DNA of 64,000 nucleotides from contig LS483371.1 in the NCBI GenBank assembly GCA_900475325.1, forward strand, positions 3,844,001 to 3,908,000. The letters are read 5' to 3'. This DNA comes from Paucimonas lemoignei. GTDB taxonomy: Bacteria > Pseudomonadota > Gammaproteobacteria > Pseudomonadales > Pseudomonadaceae. Under the pieces are notes generated by a model. The model saw only the letters and a program-made list of their open reading frames with translations. It ran no database searches and was not told the origin of the DNA. The position numbers were made by a program, and so were the translations under genes. Positions 33,193 through 41,744 of the stretch are shown here, piece after piece; position 1 is the stretch's first letter, and every line of letters starts with the position of its first letter.

Positions 33193-34236
33193 ATGCGCAG
33201 AATGTTTACAGTTTTTAGTGATTCCCACCGTTTGCACCACGGCACCGAATTGAAAGACGGTGTGCTCAAGCCGTCGTTCGAGCAACCCAGCCGGGCCGAC
33301 ACCGTCCACAACCGCGTCAAGCAAGTCGGCCTTGGGCAGATCGTCGAGCCTCGCGTGTTTGACCGATCGTGCTACGTCAACGCCCACAGCGAACGCTACG
33401 TGAGCTTTCTGGAAAGCGCTTGGGCAGAGTGGTCCGCAACAGGACGCACCCACGACGCGTTGCCACTGGTGTGGCCCGTGCGGGATCTGGCCAACGATCA
33501 AGTGCCGACGTTCATCGACGGCAAGCTCGGTTTCTACGCCATGGATGCCGGCTCACCGATCACCGCCACCACCTGGCAAGCCGTCAAGACCAGTGCCGAC
33601 ATTGCACTGACAGGTCTGGCGCTTATCGATGAAGGCCACGACAGCGCATTCGCTCTTTGTCGTCCGCCGGGCCACCACGCGGCGCGTGAGTACATGGGGG
33701 GTTATTGCTACCTCAATAACGCGGCGATTGCCGCGCAGCAGGCGATTACCCAAGGCGCAAAGCGTGTCGCAGTACTGGACGTCGATTTTCATCATGGCAA
33801 CGGCACCCAGAACATTTTTTACGACCGCGATGACGTGATGTTCGTGTCGCTGCACGGCGAACCGACCGTGTCCTATCCGTACTACTCGGGCTTCAGCAGC
33901 GAAACCGGCGCCGGTCGCGGCGAAGGTTACACCCTCAACTACCCGCTGCCGAAAAACACGTCGTGGGAAAGCTATCGCAACGCCCTGCTGCATGCCTGCA
34001 AGAAACTTCAGCCATTCGCGCCTGAAGTCCTGGTGATCTCACTGGGCGTGGACACCTTCAAGGACGACCCCATTAGCCACTTCCTGCTGGAAAGCCAGGA
34101 CTTCATCGCGATGGGCGAGCTGATCGCCAGCGTGGGCTGCCCCACTCTCTTTGTGATGGAAGGCGGCTACATGGTGGACGAGATTGGGATCAACGCGGTG
34201 AACGTCCTGCACGGTTTCGAGAGCAAACGCGCCTGA
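33193..34236 (+). CDS. Acetylpolyamine amidohydrolase (histone deacetylase family)
   Basis: The protein has 347 residues; an ATG at 33202 (MFTVFSDSHRLHHG) is an equally good start. The deacetylase core is intact: CRPPGHHAAREYMGGYCYLNN with the paired active-site His, LDVDFHHGNGTQNIFY with zinc ligands, and SLGVDTFKDDPISHF plus EGGYMVDEIG near the end. It closely matches pseudomonad acetylpolyamine amidohydrolases, which remove acetyl groups from acetylputrescine and acetylcadaverine in the cytoplasm. The ornithine cyclodeaminase and permease genes downstream fit polyamine/arginine-family catabolism. Confidence 0.9.
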   Translation: MRRMFTVFSDSHRLHHGTELKDGVLKPSFEQPSRADTVHNRVKQVGLGQIVEPRVFDRSCYVNAHSERYVSFLESAWAEWSATGRTHDALPLVWPVRDLANDQVPTFIDGKLGFYAMDAGSPITATTWQAVKTSADIALTGLALIDEGHDSAFALCRPPGHHAAREYMGGYCYLNNAAIAAQQAITQGAKRVAVLDVDFHHGNGTQNIFYDRDDVMFVSLHGEPTVSYPYYSGFSSETGAGRGEGYTLNYPLPKNTSWESYRNALLHACKKLQPFAPEVLVISLGVDTFKDDPISHFLLESQDFIAMGELIASVGCPTLFVMEGGYMVDEIGINAVNVLHGFESKRA

Positions 34237-34283
34237 GGATCCCCGCTTTTAAACGTTCAATGACTGGATTGGAGAATAAAAAC

Positions 34284-35336
34284 ATGACTCTTTTTATAGA
34301 TGTCGATGATGCCGCACGCCTGTTCGCCAAGGTTGGCATCCGCCGGGCAATCCGTGAGATGGCGACTTACATCGAAGCAGACTATTTGCGCTGGGCGCAG
34401 TTTGATAAGTCGCCGCGCACGGCCAATCACTCCGCAGACGGTGTGATCGAGTTGATGCCTACCGACGATGGCCAACAGTATTCGTTCAAGTACGTAAATG
34501 GCCACCCGGACAATGGTCAGAGGAATTTGCTGACCGTCATGGCGTTCGGTCTGCTGGCCGATGTGCACAGTGGCTTTCCCACCCTGCTCAGCGAATTGAC
34601 GCTCACCACGGCTGTGCGCACGGCTGCCACCTCGGCACTGGTTGCGCGTTCTCTGGCCCGCCCCGGTGCCAGGTCGATGGCAATCATCGGCAACGGTGCC
34701 CAGAGCGAATTTCAGGCGCTGGCCTTCCATGAAATGCTCGCCATCAACGAAATCCGCATCTTCGACATTGACCGCGACGCGTCACTCAAGCTCAAGCAGA
34801 ACCTGGCGGCGTTCCCTGAAATTGACGTGATTGTTGCCAACTCGGTAAACGAAGCGGTCAAGGGCGCGCACATCGTCACCACGGTTACCGCCGACAAAGC
34901 TTATGCAACGATTCTGACCCCCGACATGATCGAGCCCGGCATGCATGTCAATGCCGTCGGCGGCGACTGCCCAGGTAAAACCGAACTGCACGCCGACATC
35001 CTGCGCAACGCCCGGGTGATCGTGGAGTTTGAACCTCAAACGCGGATTGAAGGCGATATCCAGCAGTTGGAGGCTGACTCACCCGTGGTCGAGTTTTTCC
35101 GGATTGTGCAAGGCGACGTTCAGGGCCGCGAGAGTGACGAACAGGTCACGGTGTTCGACTCGGTGGGCTTCGCGCTGGAGGATTTCTCCTCACTGCGCTA
35201 TGTGCACGCCATGGCGCAAGAACATCAGGTTGGCAAGCATATCCACTTGGTGCCGCAGCCGGAAAACATCAAAAACCTCTACCAGCTGCTTGATCTGCAG
35301 CCGACCAAAGCCGCGCATCTGCGCACCGCCAGCTGA
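34284..35336 (+). CDS. Ornithine cyclodeaminase
   Basis: The protein has 350 residues from the ATG giving MTLFIDVDDAARLF, with GGAG about 10 nt before. It matches Pseudomonas ornithine cyclodeaminase at the same length: FKYVNGHPDNGQRNLLTVMAFG, SMAIIGNGAQSEFQALAFHEM as the NAD motif, NAVGGDCPGKTELHADIL with the catalytic Asp, and VTVFDSVGFALEDF. It converts L-ornithine to L-proline and ammonia using bound NAD+. It follows the acetylpolyamine amidohydrolase gene by 47 nt and precedes an amino-acid permease. Confidence 0.93.
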   Translation: MTLFIDVDDAARLFAKVGIRRAIREMATYIEADYLRWAQFDKSPRTANHSADGVIELMPTDDGQQYSFKYVNGHPDNGQRNLLTVMAFGLLADVHSGFPTLLSELTLTTAVRTAATSALVARSLARPGARSMAIIGNGAQSEFQALAFHEMLAINEIRIFDIDRDASLKLKQNLAAFPEIDVIVANSVNEAVKGAHIVTTVTADKAYATILTPDMIEPGMHVNAVGGDCPGKTELHADILRNARVIVEFEPQTRIEGDIQQLEADSPVVEFFRIVQGDVQGRESDEQVTVFDSVGFALEDFSSLRYVHAMAQEHQVGKHIHLVPQPENIKNLYQLLDLQPTKAAHLRTAS

Positions 35337-35484
35337 CCTGAGGGTGATGCCCCCAGGCAACGTACCGAGGGGCGCTCACCTCCAGCCAGAACAACGCCGT
35401 CACTAGCCACTGCATACCGAACAACAACGCTAGACGTTCACTTTCCTGCCAAAACTCAAAAACATAAAATCAAGAGGTTTTGCA

Positions 35485-36900
35485 ATGAAATCAAGTTCCT
35501 CAGAGCTGATTGAACAGCCTGCGCTGCAGCGCACGCTCAGCAATCGTCACATTCAGTTAATGGCCATGGGAGGGGCCATTGGCACGGGGTTATTCATGGG
35601 CTCCGGGAAGATCATTGCCCTCTCCGGCACCTCGATCGTCCTCATCTACATGATCATTGGTCTGTTCGTTTACTTCGTCATGCGTGCCATGGGCGAAATG
35701 CTGCTTTCCAACTTGAACTTCAAAACCTTTGCCGACTTTGCCGGAGCCTACCTCGGCCCTCGGGCAGCCTTCTTTCTCGGCTGGTCGTACTGGCTGAGCT
35801 GGAGCGTTGCGGTGATCGGCGACGCAGTCGTCGTTGGCGGTTTTTTCCAGTACTGGTTTCCTGATTTACCTGCCTGGATACCAGCCATCGGGATGCTCGC
35901 GACGCTGTTTGCATTGAACGTGCTGACGGTCAGGCTCTTCGGTGAAGTGGAGTTCTGGTTCGCGATCATCAAGATCATCGCCGTCGTGGCGCTTATCGGC
36001 GTCAGCATGGTGCTGATTGCCAGCTCCTTTGTTTCCCCCAGTGGCGTTACCGCATCGCTGAGTCATCTGGTGGATAAGCAGGCAGCGTTCCCTAACGGCG
36101 TGCTGGGCTTCTTCGCTGGATTTCAGATGGCGGTGTTCTCATTTGCCGGGACCGAGCTGATTGGCACCGCAGCGGCAGAAACCCGATCACCCGAGAAGAC
36201 GCTGCCCAAGGCAATCAACTCGATACCGCTGCGAATCATCCTGTTCTATGTGTTGGCATTGAGCTGCATTATTGCCGTGACATCCTGGCAACAGGTTTCG
36301 CCCGTCAAAAGCCCCTTTGTCGAACTCTTCCTGGTGGCAGGCTTCCCTGCAGCAGCGGGCATCGTCAACTTCGTGGTACTGACATCGGCAGCGTCATCGG
36401 CCAACAGCGGCGTATTTTCCTCCAGCCGCATGCTGTTCGGGCTCGCCAACCAGGACAACGCTCCGGGCATTTTCCGCAAGCTATCGGGCAATAGCGTGCC
36501 GTTGCTGAGTCTGGCGTTCACCACGTTCCTGATGCTGATTGGCGTCATGGTGCTGTTCATCGTCCCGGAAGTCATGACTGCGTTCACCATCGTCTCTACG
36601 GTGTCAGCGATTCTGGTGATCTTCACCTGGTCGACCATCCTCGCGTCCTACATCGCCTATCGCAAAAAACGCCCCGAGCTTCACGCGAAATCCTCGTACA
36701 AAATGCCCGGCGGCGTACCGATGGCCTGGTTGTCACTCGCGTTCATGGGCTTTGTGCTGTGCCTGCTGGCCCTGAGACCGGACACCCGTATTGCCTTGAT
36801 GGTCATGCCGGGGTGGTTTGTCTGGTTGGCGATTGCGTACCAGTTGACGCGCAGTCGCAGGCCAAAATCGGTGCCGGAGTCGGCGAGTCAAATTGGTTGA
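35485..36900 (+). CDS. Amino-acid permease, AAT/APC family
   Basis: The protein has 471 residues and about twelve helices. It carries the AAT-family opening LQRTLSNRHIQLMAMGGAIGTGLFMGSGKII, FVMRAMGEML, and FSFAGTELIGTAAAETRSPEKTLPKAINSIPLRI. This is the CycA/ProY/AroP-type proton symporter family. Position after ornithine cyclodeaminase suggests ornithine, proline or a related amino acid as substrate. An AGAGG ribosome site precedes the ATG. Confidence 0.9.
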   Translation: MKSSSSELIEQPALQRTLSNRHIQLMAMGGAIGTGLFMGSGKIIALSGTSIVLIYMIIGLFVYFVMRAMGEMLLSNLNFKTFADFAGAYLGPRAAFFLGWSYWLSWSVAVIGDAVVVGGFFQYWFPDLPAWIPAIGMLATLFALNVLTVRLFGEVEFWFAIIKIIAVVALIGVSMVLIASSFVSPSGVTASLSHLVDKQAAFPNGVLGFFAGFQMAVFSFAGTELIGTAAAETRSPEKTLPKAINSIPLRIILFYVLALSCIIAVTSWQQVSPVKSPFVELFLVAGFPAAAGIVNFVVLTSAASSANSGVFSSSRMLFGLANQDNAPGIFRKLSGNSVPLLSLAFTTFLMLIGVMVLFIVPEVMTAFTIVSTVSAILVIFTWSTILASYIAYRKKRPELHAKSSYKMPGGVPMAWLSLAFMGFVLCLLALRPDTRIALMVMPGWFVWLAIAYQLTRSRRPKSVPESASQIG

Positions 36901-36983
36901 ACGGCGCGTTATGTTCAGGCATGGGGAGGGAATCGCGGACGTTTTTTCCTAACTAAACGAAAATTTCCCACCAACCCCCAAAA

Positions 36984-37017
36984 ACGACAAAGCCCTGAAT
37001 AATCAGGGCTTTGTCGT
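36984..37017 (-). terminator. Terminator of tRNA-Ser
   Basis: The stem CGACAAAGCCCTG/CAGGGCTTTGTCG has a 6-nt loop. On the minus strand it is followed by TTTTT, so it ends the tRNA transcript. It may also stop the permease message from the other side. Confidence 0.85.
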
Positions 37018-37025
37018 ATCTAAGA

Positions 37026-37113
37026 TGGCGGAAGCATAGAGATTCGAACTCTAGGACCTGTTACAGTCGGCAGTTTTCAAGACTGCTGCCTTAAACCACT
37101 CGGCCATACTTCC
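37026..37113 (-). tRNA. tRNA-Ser (anticodon UGA)
   Basis: An 88-nt class II tRNA with encoded CCA. The acceptor stem pairs GGAAGTA with TGCTTCC, the anticodon loop is CTTGAAA with TGA at 34-36 in a GCAGT/ACTGC stem, a long variable arm is present, and the T-loop reads GTTCGAATC. It decodes UCA-family serine codons. A terminator follows on the same strand. Confidence 0.95.
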
Positions 37114-37235
37114 GTTTGCATTGCGGGCGCCATAATACCGGAATGAAACACGCTGTCAAACTCTCTAGGTGGCTGATTTCAGGCCGTCTGTTATGATCTT
37201 TGCAACTCAACATTTCAACCACTAGGAGTTTCGCC

Positions 37236-37907
37236 ATGCGCGAACAGGATTACGCAGTTAATAACGGCGTGCAGGCCGATCAGCTAGAGGTTAGCCGCGT
37301 CCTGCGCAACACATACGGTCTTCTGGCCCTGACCCTGGCTTTCAGCGGCGTGATGGCTTACGTCTCTCAGCAAATGCGCGTCGGCTACCCGAACATTTTC
37401 GTCGTACTGATCGGTTTCTACGGTCTGTTCTTCCTCACCAACAAACTGCGCGATTCGGCGTGGGGTCTGGTGTCGGCTTTTGCCCTGACCGGCTTCATGG
37501 GCTTTTTGCTCGGCCCGATCCTCAACCGCTACCTGGGTATGCAGGGCGGCGCTGAAGTTGTCAGCTCGGCCTTCGCGATGACGGCCCTGGTGTTCGGCGG
37601 TCTGTCGGCTTACGTGCTGATCACCCGCAAGGACATGAGCTTCCTCGGCGGCTTCATCACTGCTGGCTTCTTCGTCCTGCTGGCGGCAGTTCTGGCGAGC
37701 ATGTTCTTCCAGATCAGCGGGCTGCAGTTGGCGATCAGCGCAGGTTTCGTGCTGTTCTCGTCGGTCTGCATTCTGTTCCAGACCAGCGCGATCATTCACG
37801 GCGGTGAGCGCAACTACATCATGGCGACCATCAGCCTGTATGTATCGATCTACAACCTGTTCATCAGCCTGTTGCAGATCTTCGGCATCATGAGCCGCGA
37901 CGACTGA
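37236..37907 (+). CDS. Bax inhibitor-1/YccA family membrane protein
   Basis: The protein has 223 residues from the ATG preceded by TAGGAG. Seven membrane helices start at NTYGLLALTLAFSGVMAYVSQ, and the family's closing pattern SLYVSIYNLFISLLQIFGIMSRDD is present. E. coli YccA binds and modulates the FtsH protease. The tRNA-Ser gene is divergent upstream, and a strong terminator follows. Confidence 0.92.
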   Translation: MREQDYAVNNGVQADQLEVSRVLRNTYGLLALTLAFSGVMAYVSQQMRVGYPNIFVVLIGFYGLFFLTNKLRDSAWGLVSAFALTGFMGFLLGPILNRYLGMQGGAEVVSSAFAMTALVFGGLSAYVLITRKDMSFLGGFITAGFFVLLAAVLASMFFQISGLQLAISAGFVLFSSVCILFQTSAIIHGGERNYIMATISLYVSIYNLFISLLQIFGIMSRDD

Positions 37908-37925
37908 TAAGCCGTACCGCTTCAA

Positions 37926-37952
37926 CAAAAAGCCCGCTTAGCGGGCTTTTTG
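37926..37952 (+). terminator. Rho-independent terminator after the YccA-like gene
   Basis: The stem AAAAAGCCCGC/GCGGGCTTTTT with a TTA loop. It is bidirectional in form. Confidence 0.93.
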
Positions 37953-38008
37953 CTGTCTATAGCTTTTGAATTCTTTATCATTGCCAGAGTTTTCCTGAAG
38001 AGCAGCCC

Positions 38009-38401
38009 ATGAAGTTTGCCATTGCCGTGTTTTCCGCTGCCCATGCTCCCTCCTCTCGCCGGGCGCTTCTGTTCGCCCAGGCGGTTTTGGCCGGGGGTCA
38101 TGAGATTGTGCGTCTGTTTTTTTATCAGGATGGCGTCCACAGCGCCTCGGGCAACATCGTTGCGCCTCAGGATGAACAGGATATCGCCGCGCAATGGCAG
38201 GATTTCATCGGGGCGCATCAGCTGGACGGCGTTGTCTGCATCGCCGCAGCCCTGCGCCGTGGTGTGCTGAACGAAGAAGAAGCGCAGCGCTATCAGAAGC
38301 CTGCTGCCAATCTTTCGGACTCATGGGAGCTCTCCGGGCTGGGCCAGTTGCACGATGCAGCGCAGTCAGCCGACCGTCTTATCTGCTTTGGGGGGCAATG
38401 A
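38009..38401 (+). CDS. tusD: Sulfurtransferase complex subunit TusD
   Basis: The protein has 130 residues of the DsrE-like fold. The active-site Cys77 lies in GVVCIAAALRRGV, matching Cys78 of E. coli TusD. In the TusBCD complex it takes persulfide sulfur from TusA and passes it to TusE for 2-thiolation of tRNA wobble uridine by MnmA, whose gene is at 59359. It is the first gene of the tusDCBE run. Confidence 0.95.
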   Translation: MKFAIAVFSAAHAPSSRRALLFAQAVLAGGHEIVRLFFYQDGVHSASGNIVAPQDEQDIAAQWQDFIGAHQLDGVVCIAAALRRGVLNEEEAQRYQKPAANLSDSWELSGLGQLHDAAQSADRLICFGGQ

Positions 38402-38402
38402 A

Positions 38403-38765
38403 ATGGCCAAATCACTGCTGGTGATCAGCCGTCAAGCCCCCTGGTCAGGATTGAGCGCCCGCGAGTCACTGGACATCGTCCTGGCGGGCGGCGCTTTTGA
38501 TCTGCCGATCGGGCTGCTGTTCATGGACGACGGCGTGTTCCAGCTCTCGCAGTCGCAAACGCCGACGGCGCTGCAACAGAAAGACCTGACCGCGAACCTC
38601 AAGGCGCTGGAGATGTTTGGTGTCGAGGACATCTACGCCTGCGGAAAAAGCCTGGCGGAGCGCGGGATGTTTCCCGGCAACCTGAATCTGGATATCCGGC
38701 AGCTCCCCCAGGAGCAGGACATTTCTGAACTCATTGACCGTTACGACCACGTGATCACTCTCTAA
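38403..38765 (+). CDS. tusC: Sulfurtransferase complex subunit TusC
   Basis: The protein has 120 residues from the ATG one base after the tusD stop. DsrF-like fold: SLLVISRQAPWSGLSARESLDIVLAGGAFDLPIGLLFMDDGVFQL is a clear TusC opening. It is a structural subunit of the TusBCD heterohexamer. Its stop overlaps the tusB start (TAATG). Confidence 0.94.
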   Translation: MAKSLLVISRQAPWSGLSARESLDIVLAGGAFDLPIGLLFMDDGVFQLSQSQTPTALQQKDLTANLKALEMFGVEDIYACGKSLAERGMFPGNLNLDIRQLPQEQDISELIDRYDHVITL

Positions 38766-39064
38766 TGGCGACCTTGCACGTTCTATCCCACTCCCCCTTC
38801 GCCGACAGCCGCCTGACCAGCTGCCTGCGCCTGCTGGGCAATAAAGACGCCCTGTTGCTGTGCGGCGACGCCACTTACGCGCTGGCTCAGGCCACTGCCC
38901 CGCTGAAGGCGCTGGAAGATCGCGCCGGACGCCTCGAACTTTATGTCCTGAGCGAGGATGCGCAGGCCCGTAACGTTACCCTGCCAGGCTGGGCCAAATC
39001 CGTGGATTACCCAGGCTTTGTCGAACTCTCGATTCGCTATGACAGAGTCAACACGTGGCTATGA
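38765..39064 (+). CDS. tusB: Sulfurtransferase complex subunit TusB
   Basis: The protein has 99 residues, DsrH-like: ATLHVLSHSPFADSRLTSCLRLLGNKDALLLCGDATYAL. It is a non-catalytic partner in TusBCD. It overlaps both neighbours (tusC stop and tusE start), so the operon is translationally coupled throughout. Confidence 0.92.
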   Translation: MATLHVLSHSPFADSRLTSCLRLLGNKDALLLCGDATYALAQATAPLKALEDRAGRLELYVLSEDAQARNVTLPGWAKSVDYPGFVELSIRYDRVNTWL

Positions 39065-39396
39065 AGCACCTGAACGTCGATGGACGCAGCATTGCCCTGG
39101 ATAAGGATGGCTTTCTCGATGATCTTGAGGAGTGGTCGTTGCCGGTAGCCCATGCCCTTGCAATCCAGGAAGGCATTGAGCTGAGTGCGGAGCACGTCGA
39201 GATTCTGCATACGCTGCGTGACTTCTACGCCGAGTTCCAGCTATCCCCCGCCACCCGGCCTTTGATCAAGTACACGGCATTGAAGCTCGGCCCGGAAAAA
39301 GGCAACAGCATGCACCTCAACCGCCTGTTCAACGGCACTCCCGCCAAACTCGCCGCCAAGCTGGCGGGCCTGCCCAAGCCGACCAATTGCATATGA
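39061..39396 (+). CDS. tusE: TusE/DsrC/DsvC family sulfur-relay protein
   Basis: The protein has 111 residues from ATG; a GTG two codons earlier is possible. The conserved C-terminal arm ends KPTNCI, placing the sulfur-carrying Cys at residue 110, next to last as in E. coli TusE (Cys108). It carries persulfide from TusBCD to MnmA. Its stop overlaps the next gene by 4 nt. Confidence 0.94.
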   Translation: MKHLNVDGRSIALDKDGFLDDLEEWSLPVAHALAIQEGIELSAEHVEILHTLRDFYAEFQLSPATRPLIKYTALKLGPEKGNSMHLNRLFNGTPAKLAAKLAGLPKPTNCI

Positions 39397-40394
39397 ATGA
39401 CTACGCCCCTCTCGTCACCGAAACCCCTGCCGAGCATCCGTTTGCCCAGTTCGTTCGCATCCTTGGCAAAGGCAAACGCGGCGCCCGCAACCTGACCCGC
39501 GAAGAAGCACGGGAAGCCATGGGCATGCTCATCGACGAAAAAGTCGAAGACACCCAGCTGGGCGCTTTCCTGATGTTGCTGCGCCACAAGGAAGAAAGCG
39601 CCGAGGAGTTGGCGGGTTTTACTGAAGCCGTGCGCGAGCGCCTGAACGCACCGCAGTTGCAGGTCGACATCGACTGGCCTACTTATGCCGGCAAAAAGCG
39701 TCATTTGCCGTGGTATCTGCTCGCTGCTAAATGCCTGGCGCAAAACGGCGTGAAAGTCCTGATGCATGGCGGCGGCGCACACACTGCCGGGCGTCTTTAC
39801 AGCGAGCAATTGCTGGATCTGCTGGGCATTCCCCTGTGCCGTAACTGGCAGGCGGTAGAGCAAGCCCTTGAGCAGCAGAATCTGGCGTTTATTCCGCTGG
39901 GGGACTGGGCACCTCAGTTGCAGCGCATGATCGATCTGCGCAATATCCTCGGTCTGCGCTCGCCGATTCATTCGCTGGCCAGGATTCTCAACCCGCTAAA
40001 CGCCCGCTGCGGCCTGCAAAGCATTTTCCACCCCGGTTATCAGGGCGTGCACCGCGATGCCAGTGGCTTGCTGGGCAACCACACGATCGTGATCAAGGGC
40101 GACGGCGGCGAAGTGGAAATCAACCCGGACACCATCAGCCATCTCTACGGCACCACCGATGGCCAACCCTGGGATGAAGAATGGCCAGCGCTGTCCGACC
40201 GCCGCCACGTGAAACCGGCCACGCTTGACCCTCAGCAGTTGGTGGCCTTGTGGAAAGGCGAAGTCCAGGACAGCTATCCGCAGTTGGCGCTGATTTCCAC
40301 CATGGCGTTGGCCTTGCGTGGCTTGGACCTGCCTCGGGAAGAGGCTTTCGCGCAGGCAGAGTTGTTCTGGAAAAATCGAAACCTATCGATCTGA
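39393..40394 (+). CDS. ybiB: YbiB/TrpD2-like glycosyl transferase family protein
   Basis: The protein has 333 residues from the ATG overlapping the tusE stop. It resembles anthranilate phosphoribosyltransferase in fold (NLTREEAREAMGMLIDEKVEDTQLGAFLMLLRHKEESAEELAGF) but lacks the full substrate motifs, as in YbiB/TrpD2, a nucleic-acid-binding protein linked to the SOS response in E. coli. The overlap with tusE implies common expression with the sulfur relay. Confidence 0.85.
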   Translation: MNDYAPLVTETPAEHPFAQFVRILGKGKRGARNLTREEAREAMGMLIDEKVEDTQLGAFLMLLRHKEESAEELAGFTEAVRERLNAPQLQVDIDWPTYAGKKRHLPWYLLAAKCLAQNGVKVLMHGGGAHTAGRLYSEQLLDLLGIPLCRNWQAVEQALEQQNLAFIPLGDWAPQLQRMIDLRNILGLRSPIHSLARILNPLNARCGLQSIFHPGYQGVHRDASGLLGNHTIVIKGDGGEVEINPDTISHLYGTTDGQPWDEEWPALSDRRHVKPATLDPQQLVALWKGEVQDSYPQLALISTMALALRGLDLPREEAFAQAELFWKNRNLSI

Positions 40395-40488
40395 CCGATT
40401 GTTAGCCCCCAACCTTTGCGCTATTTGTTCGAACGAATCGGCTTAGACTCCTCTCCAAAGCACATCTGCACCTACTTTGGAGTCGAAT

Positions 40489-41496
40489 ATGGGCCTTCTG
40501 GTCGAGGGACGCTGGCATGACCAGTGGTACGAAAGCAGCAAGGACGGGGCATTCCAGCGCGAGCAGGCGCAGCGCCGCAATTGGATCACCGCTGACGGCC
40601 AACCGGGCCCATCGGGTGAAGGCGGTTTCAAGGCCGAGGCCGGACGCTATCACCTGTATGTCTCACTGGCTTGCCCGTGGGCTCATCGCACGCTGATTTA
40701 CCGCAAACTCAAAGGCCTCGAAAGCCTGATTGACGTTTCGGTTGTCAGCTGGCTGATGCGTGAGAACGGCTGGACCTTCGATCTCGAGAAGGGCTCCAGC
40801 GGCGACCCACTGGACAACCACCAATTCCTCTACCAGCGTTATCTGGCGGATACGGCTGATTACACTGGCCGTGTCACGGTGCCGCTATTGTGGGACAAGA
40901 AACTGCAACGCATCGTCAGCAATGAATCAGCGGAAATCATCCGCATGTTTAACAGCGCCTTTGACGATTTGACCGGCAATCGACTGGACCTTTACCCGAC
41001 CGACCTCCAGCAATCGATCAATCAGCTCAATGATCGCATCTACCCCGCAGTGAACAACGGTGTCTATCGCGCAGGTTTTGCCACGTCGCAGGGCGCTTAC
41101 GAAGAGGCTTTCGACGACGTGTTTGCCGAGCTGGACGTGCTGGAAAACCTGCTGGGGGAGAAGCGCTATCTGACGGGCGAATACCTGACCGAAGCGGATA
41201 TCCGCCTGTTCACCACCATCGTGCGTTTCGATGCGGTTTATCACGGCCACTTCAAGTGCAATCTGCGGCGGATCTCGGACTACCCGAACCTGAGCAACTG
41301 GCTGCTGGAGCTGTACCAGTGGCGCGGCGTTACTGAAACGGTGGATTTCCAACACATCAAGCATCACTACTACGCCAGCCACGCGACCATCAACCCGACC
41401 GGTATCGTGCCTAAAGGGCCGCTGCAGGTATTGGATAAAGCCCATGATCGCCAGCGGCTGACTGGCCGGGGTATCTGGACTAAAACCGTAGCGTAA
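40489..41496 (+). CDS. Glutathionyl-hydroquinone reductase (xi-class GST, YqjG-like)
   Basis: The protein has 335 residues from the ATG giving MGLLVEGRWHDQWY, with TTGGAG 8-13 nt upstream. The catalytic Cys62 lies in SLACPWAHRTLI, equivalent to Cys63 of E. coli YqjG. The C-terminal helical GST domain contains YLTGEYLTEADIRLFTTIVRFDAVYHGHFKCN. It removes glutathione from glutathionyl-hydroquinones in the cytoplasm. Confidence 0.94.
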   Translation: MGLLVEGRWHDQWYESSKDGAFQREQAQRRNWITADGQPGPSGEGGFKAEAGRYHLYVSLACPWAHRTLIYRKLKGLESLIDVSVVSWLMRENGWTFDLEKGSSGDPLDNHQFLYQRYLADTADYTGRVTVPLLWDKKLQRIVSNESAEIIRMFNSAFDDLTGNRLDLYPTDLQQSINQLNDRIYPAVNNGVYRAGFATSQGAYEEAFDDVFAELDVLENLLGEKRYLTGEYLTEADIRLFTTIVRFDAVYHGHFKCNLRRISDYPNLSNWLLELYQWRGVTETVDFQHIKHHYYASHATINPTGIVPKGPLQVLDKAHDRQRLTGRGIWTKTVA

Positions 41497-41566
41497 GCGT
41501 TTTTGTTTCCTGACAAGACGAGCTGTCTGCAGGAAGATCCCCCGCCGCACAGCAAACGGAGGACCT

Positions 41567-41655
41567 GTGGGAGCGAGCTTGCTCGCGAAGACGGTGTTGC
41601 AGATTAGATAGATGCTTGAGAGTACCGACCTCTTCGCGAGCAAGCTCGCTCCCAC
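41567..41655. repeat. Family C palindromic repeat
   Basis: The arms GTGGGAGCGAGCTTGCTCGC and its reverse complement lie across about 40 nt, between convergent genes. It may serve as a transcript end. Confidence 0.88.
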
Positions 41656-41744
41656 AAAAAAACATTTTCAAATCAAACGTTTATGTTTTTTTTATGAGAG
41701 TTCGATCGTACATAAAAGCCATTGTTTAGTGAGTAATGGGTGAT

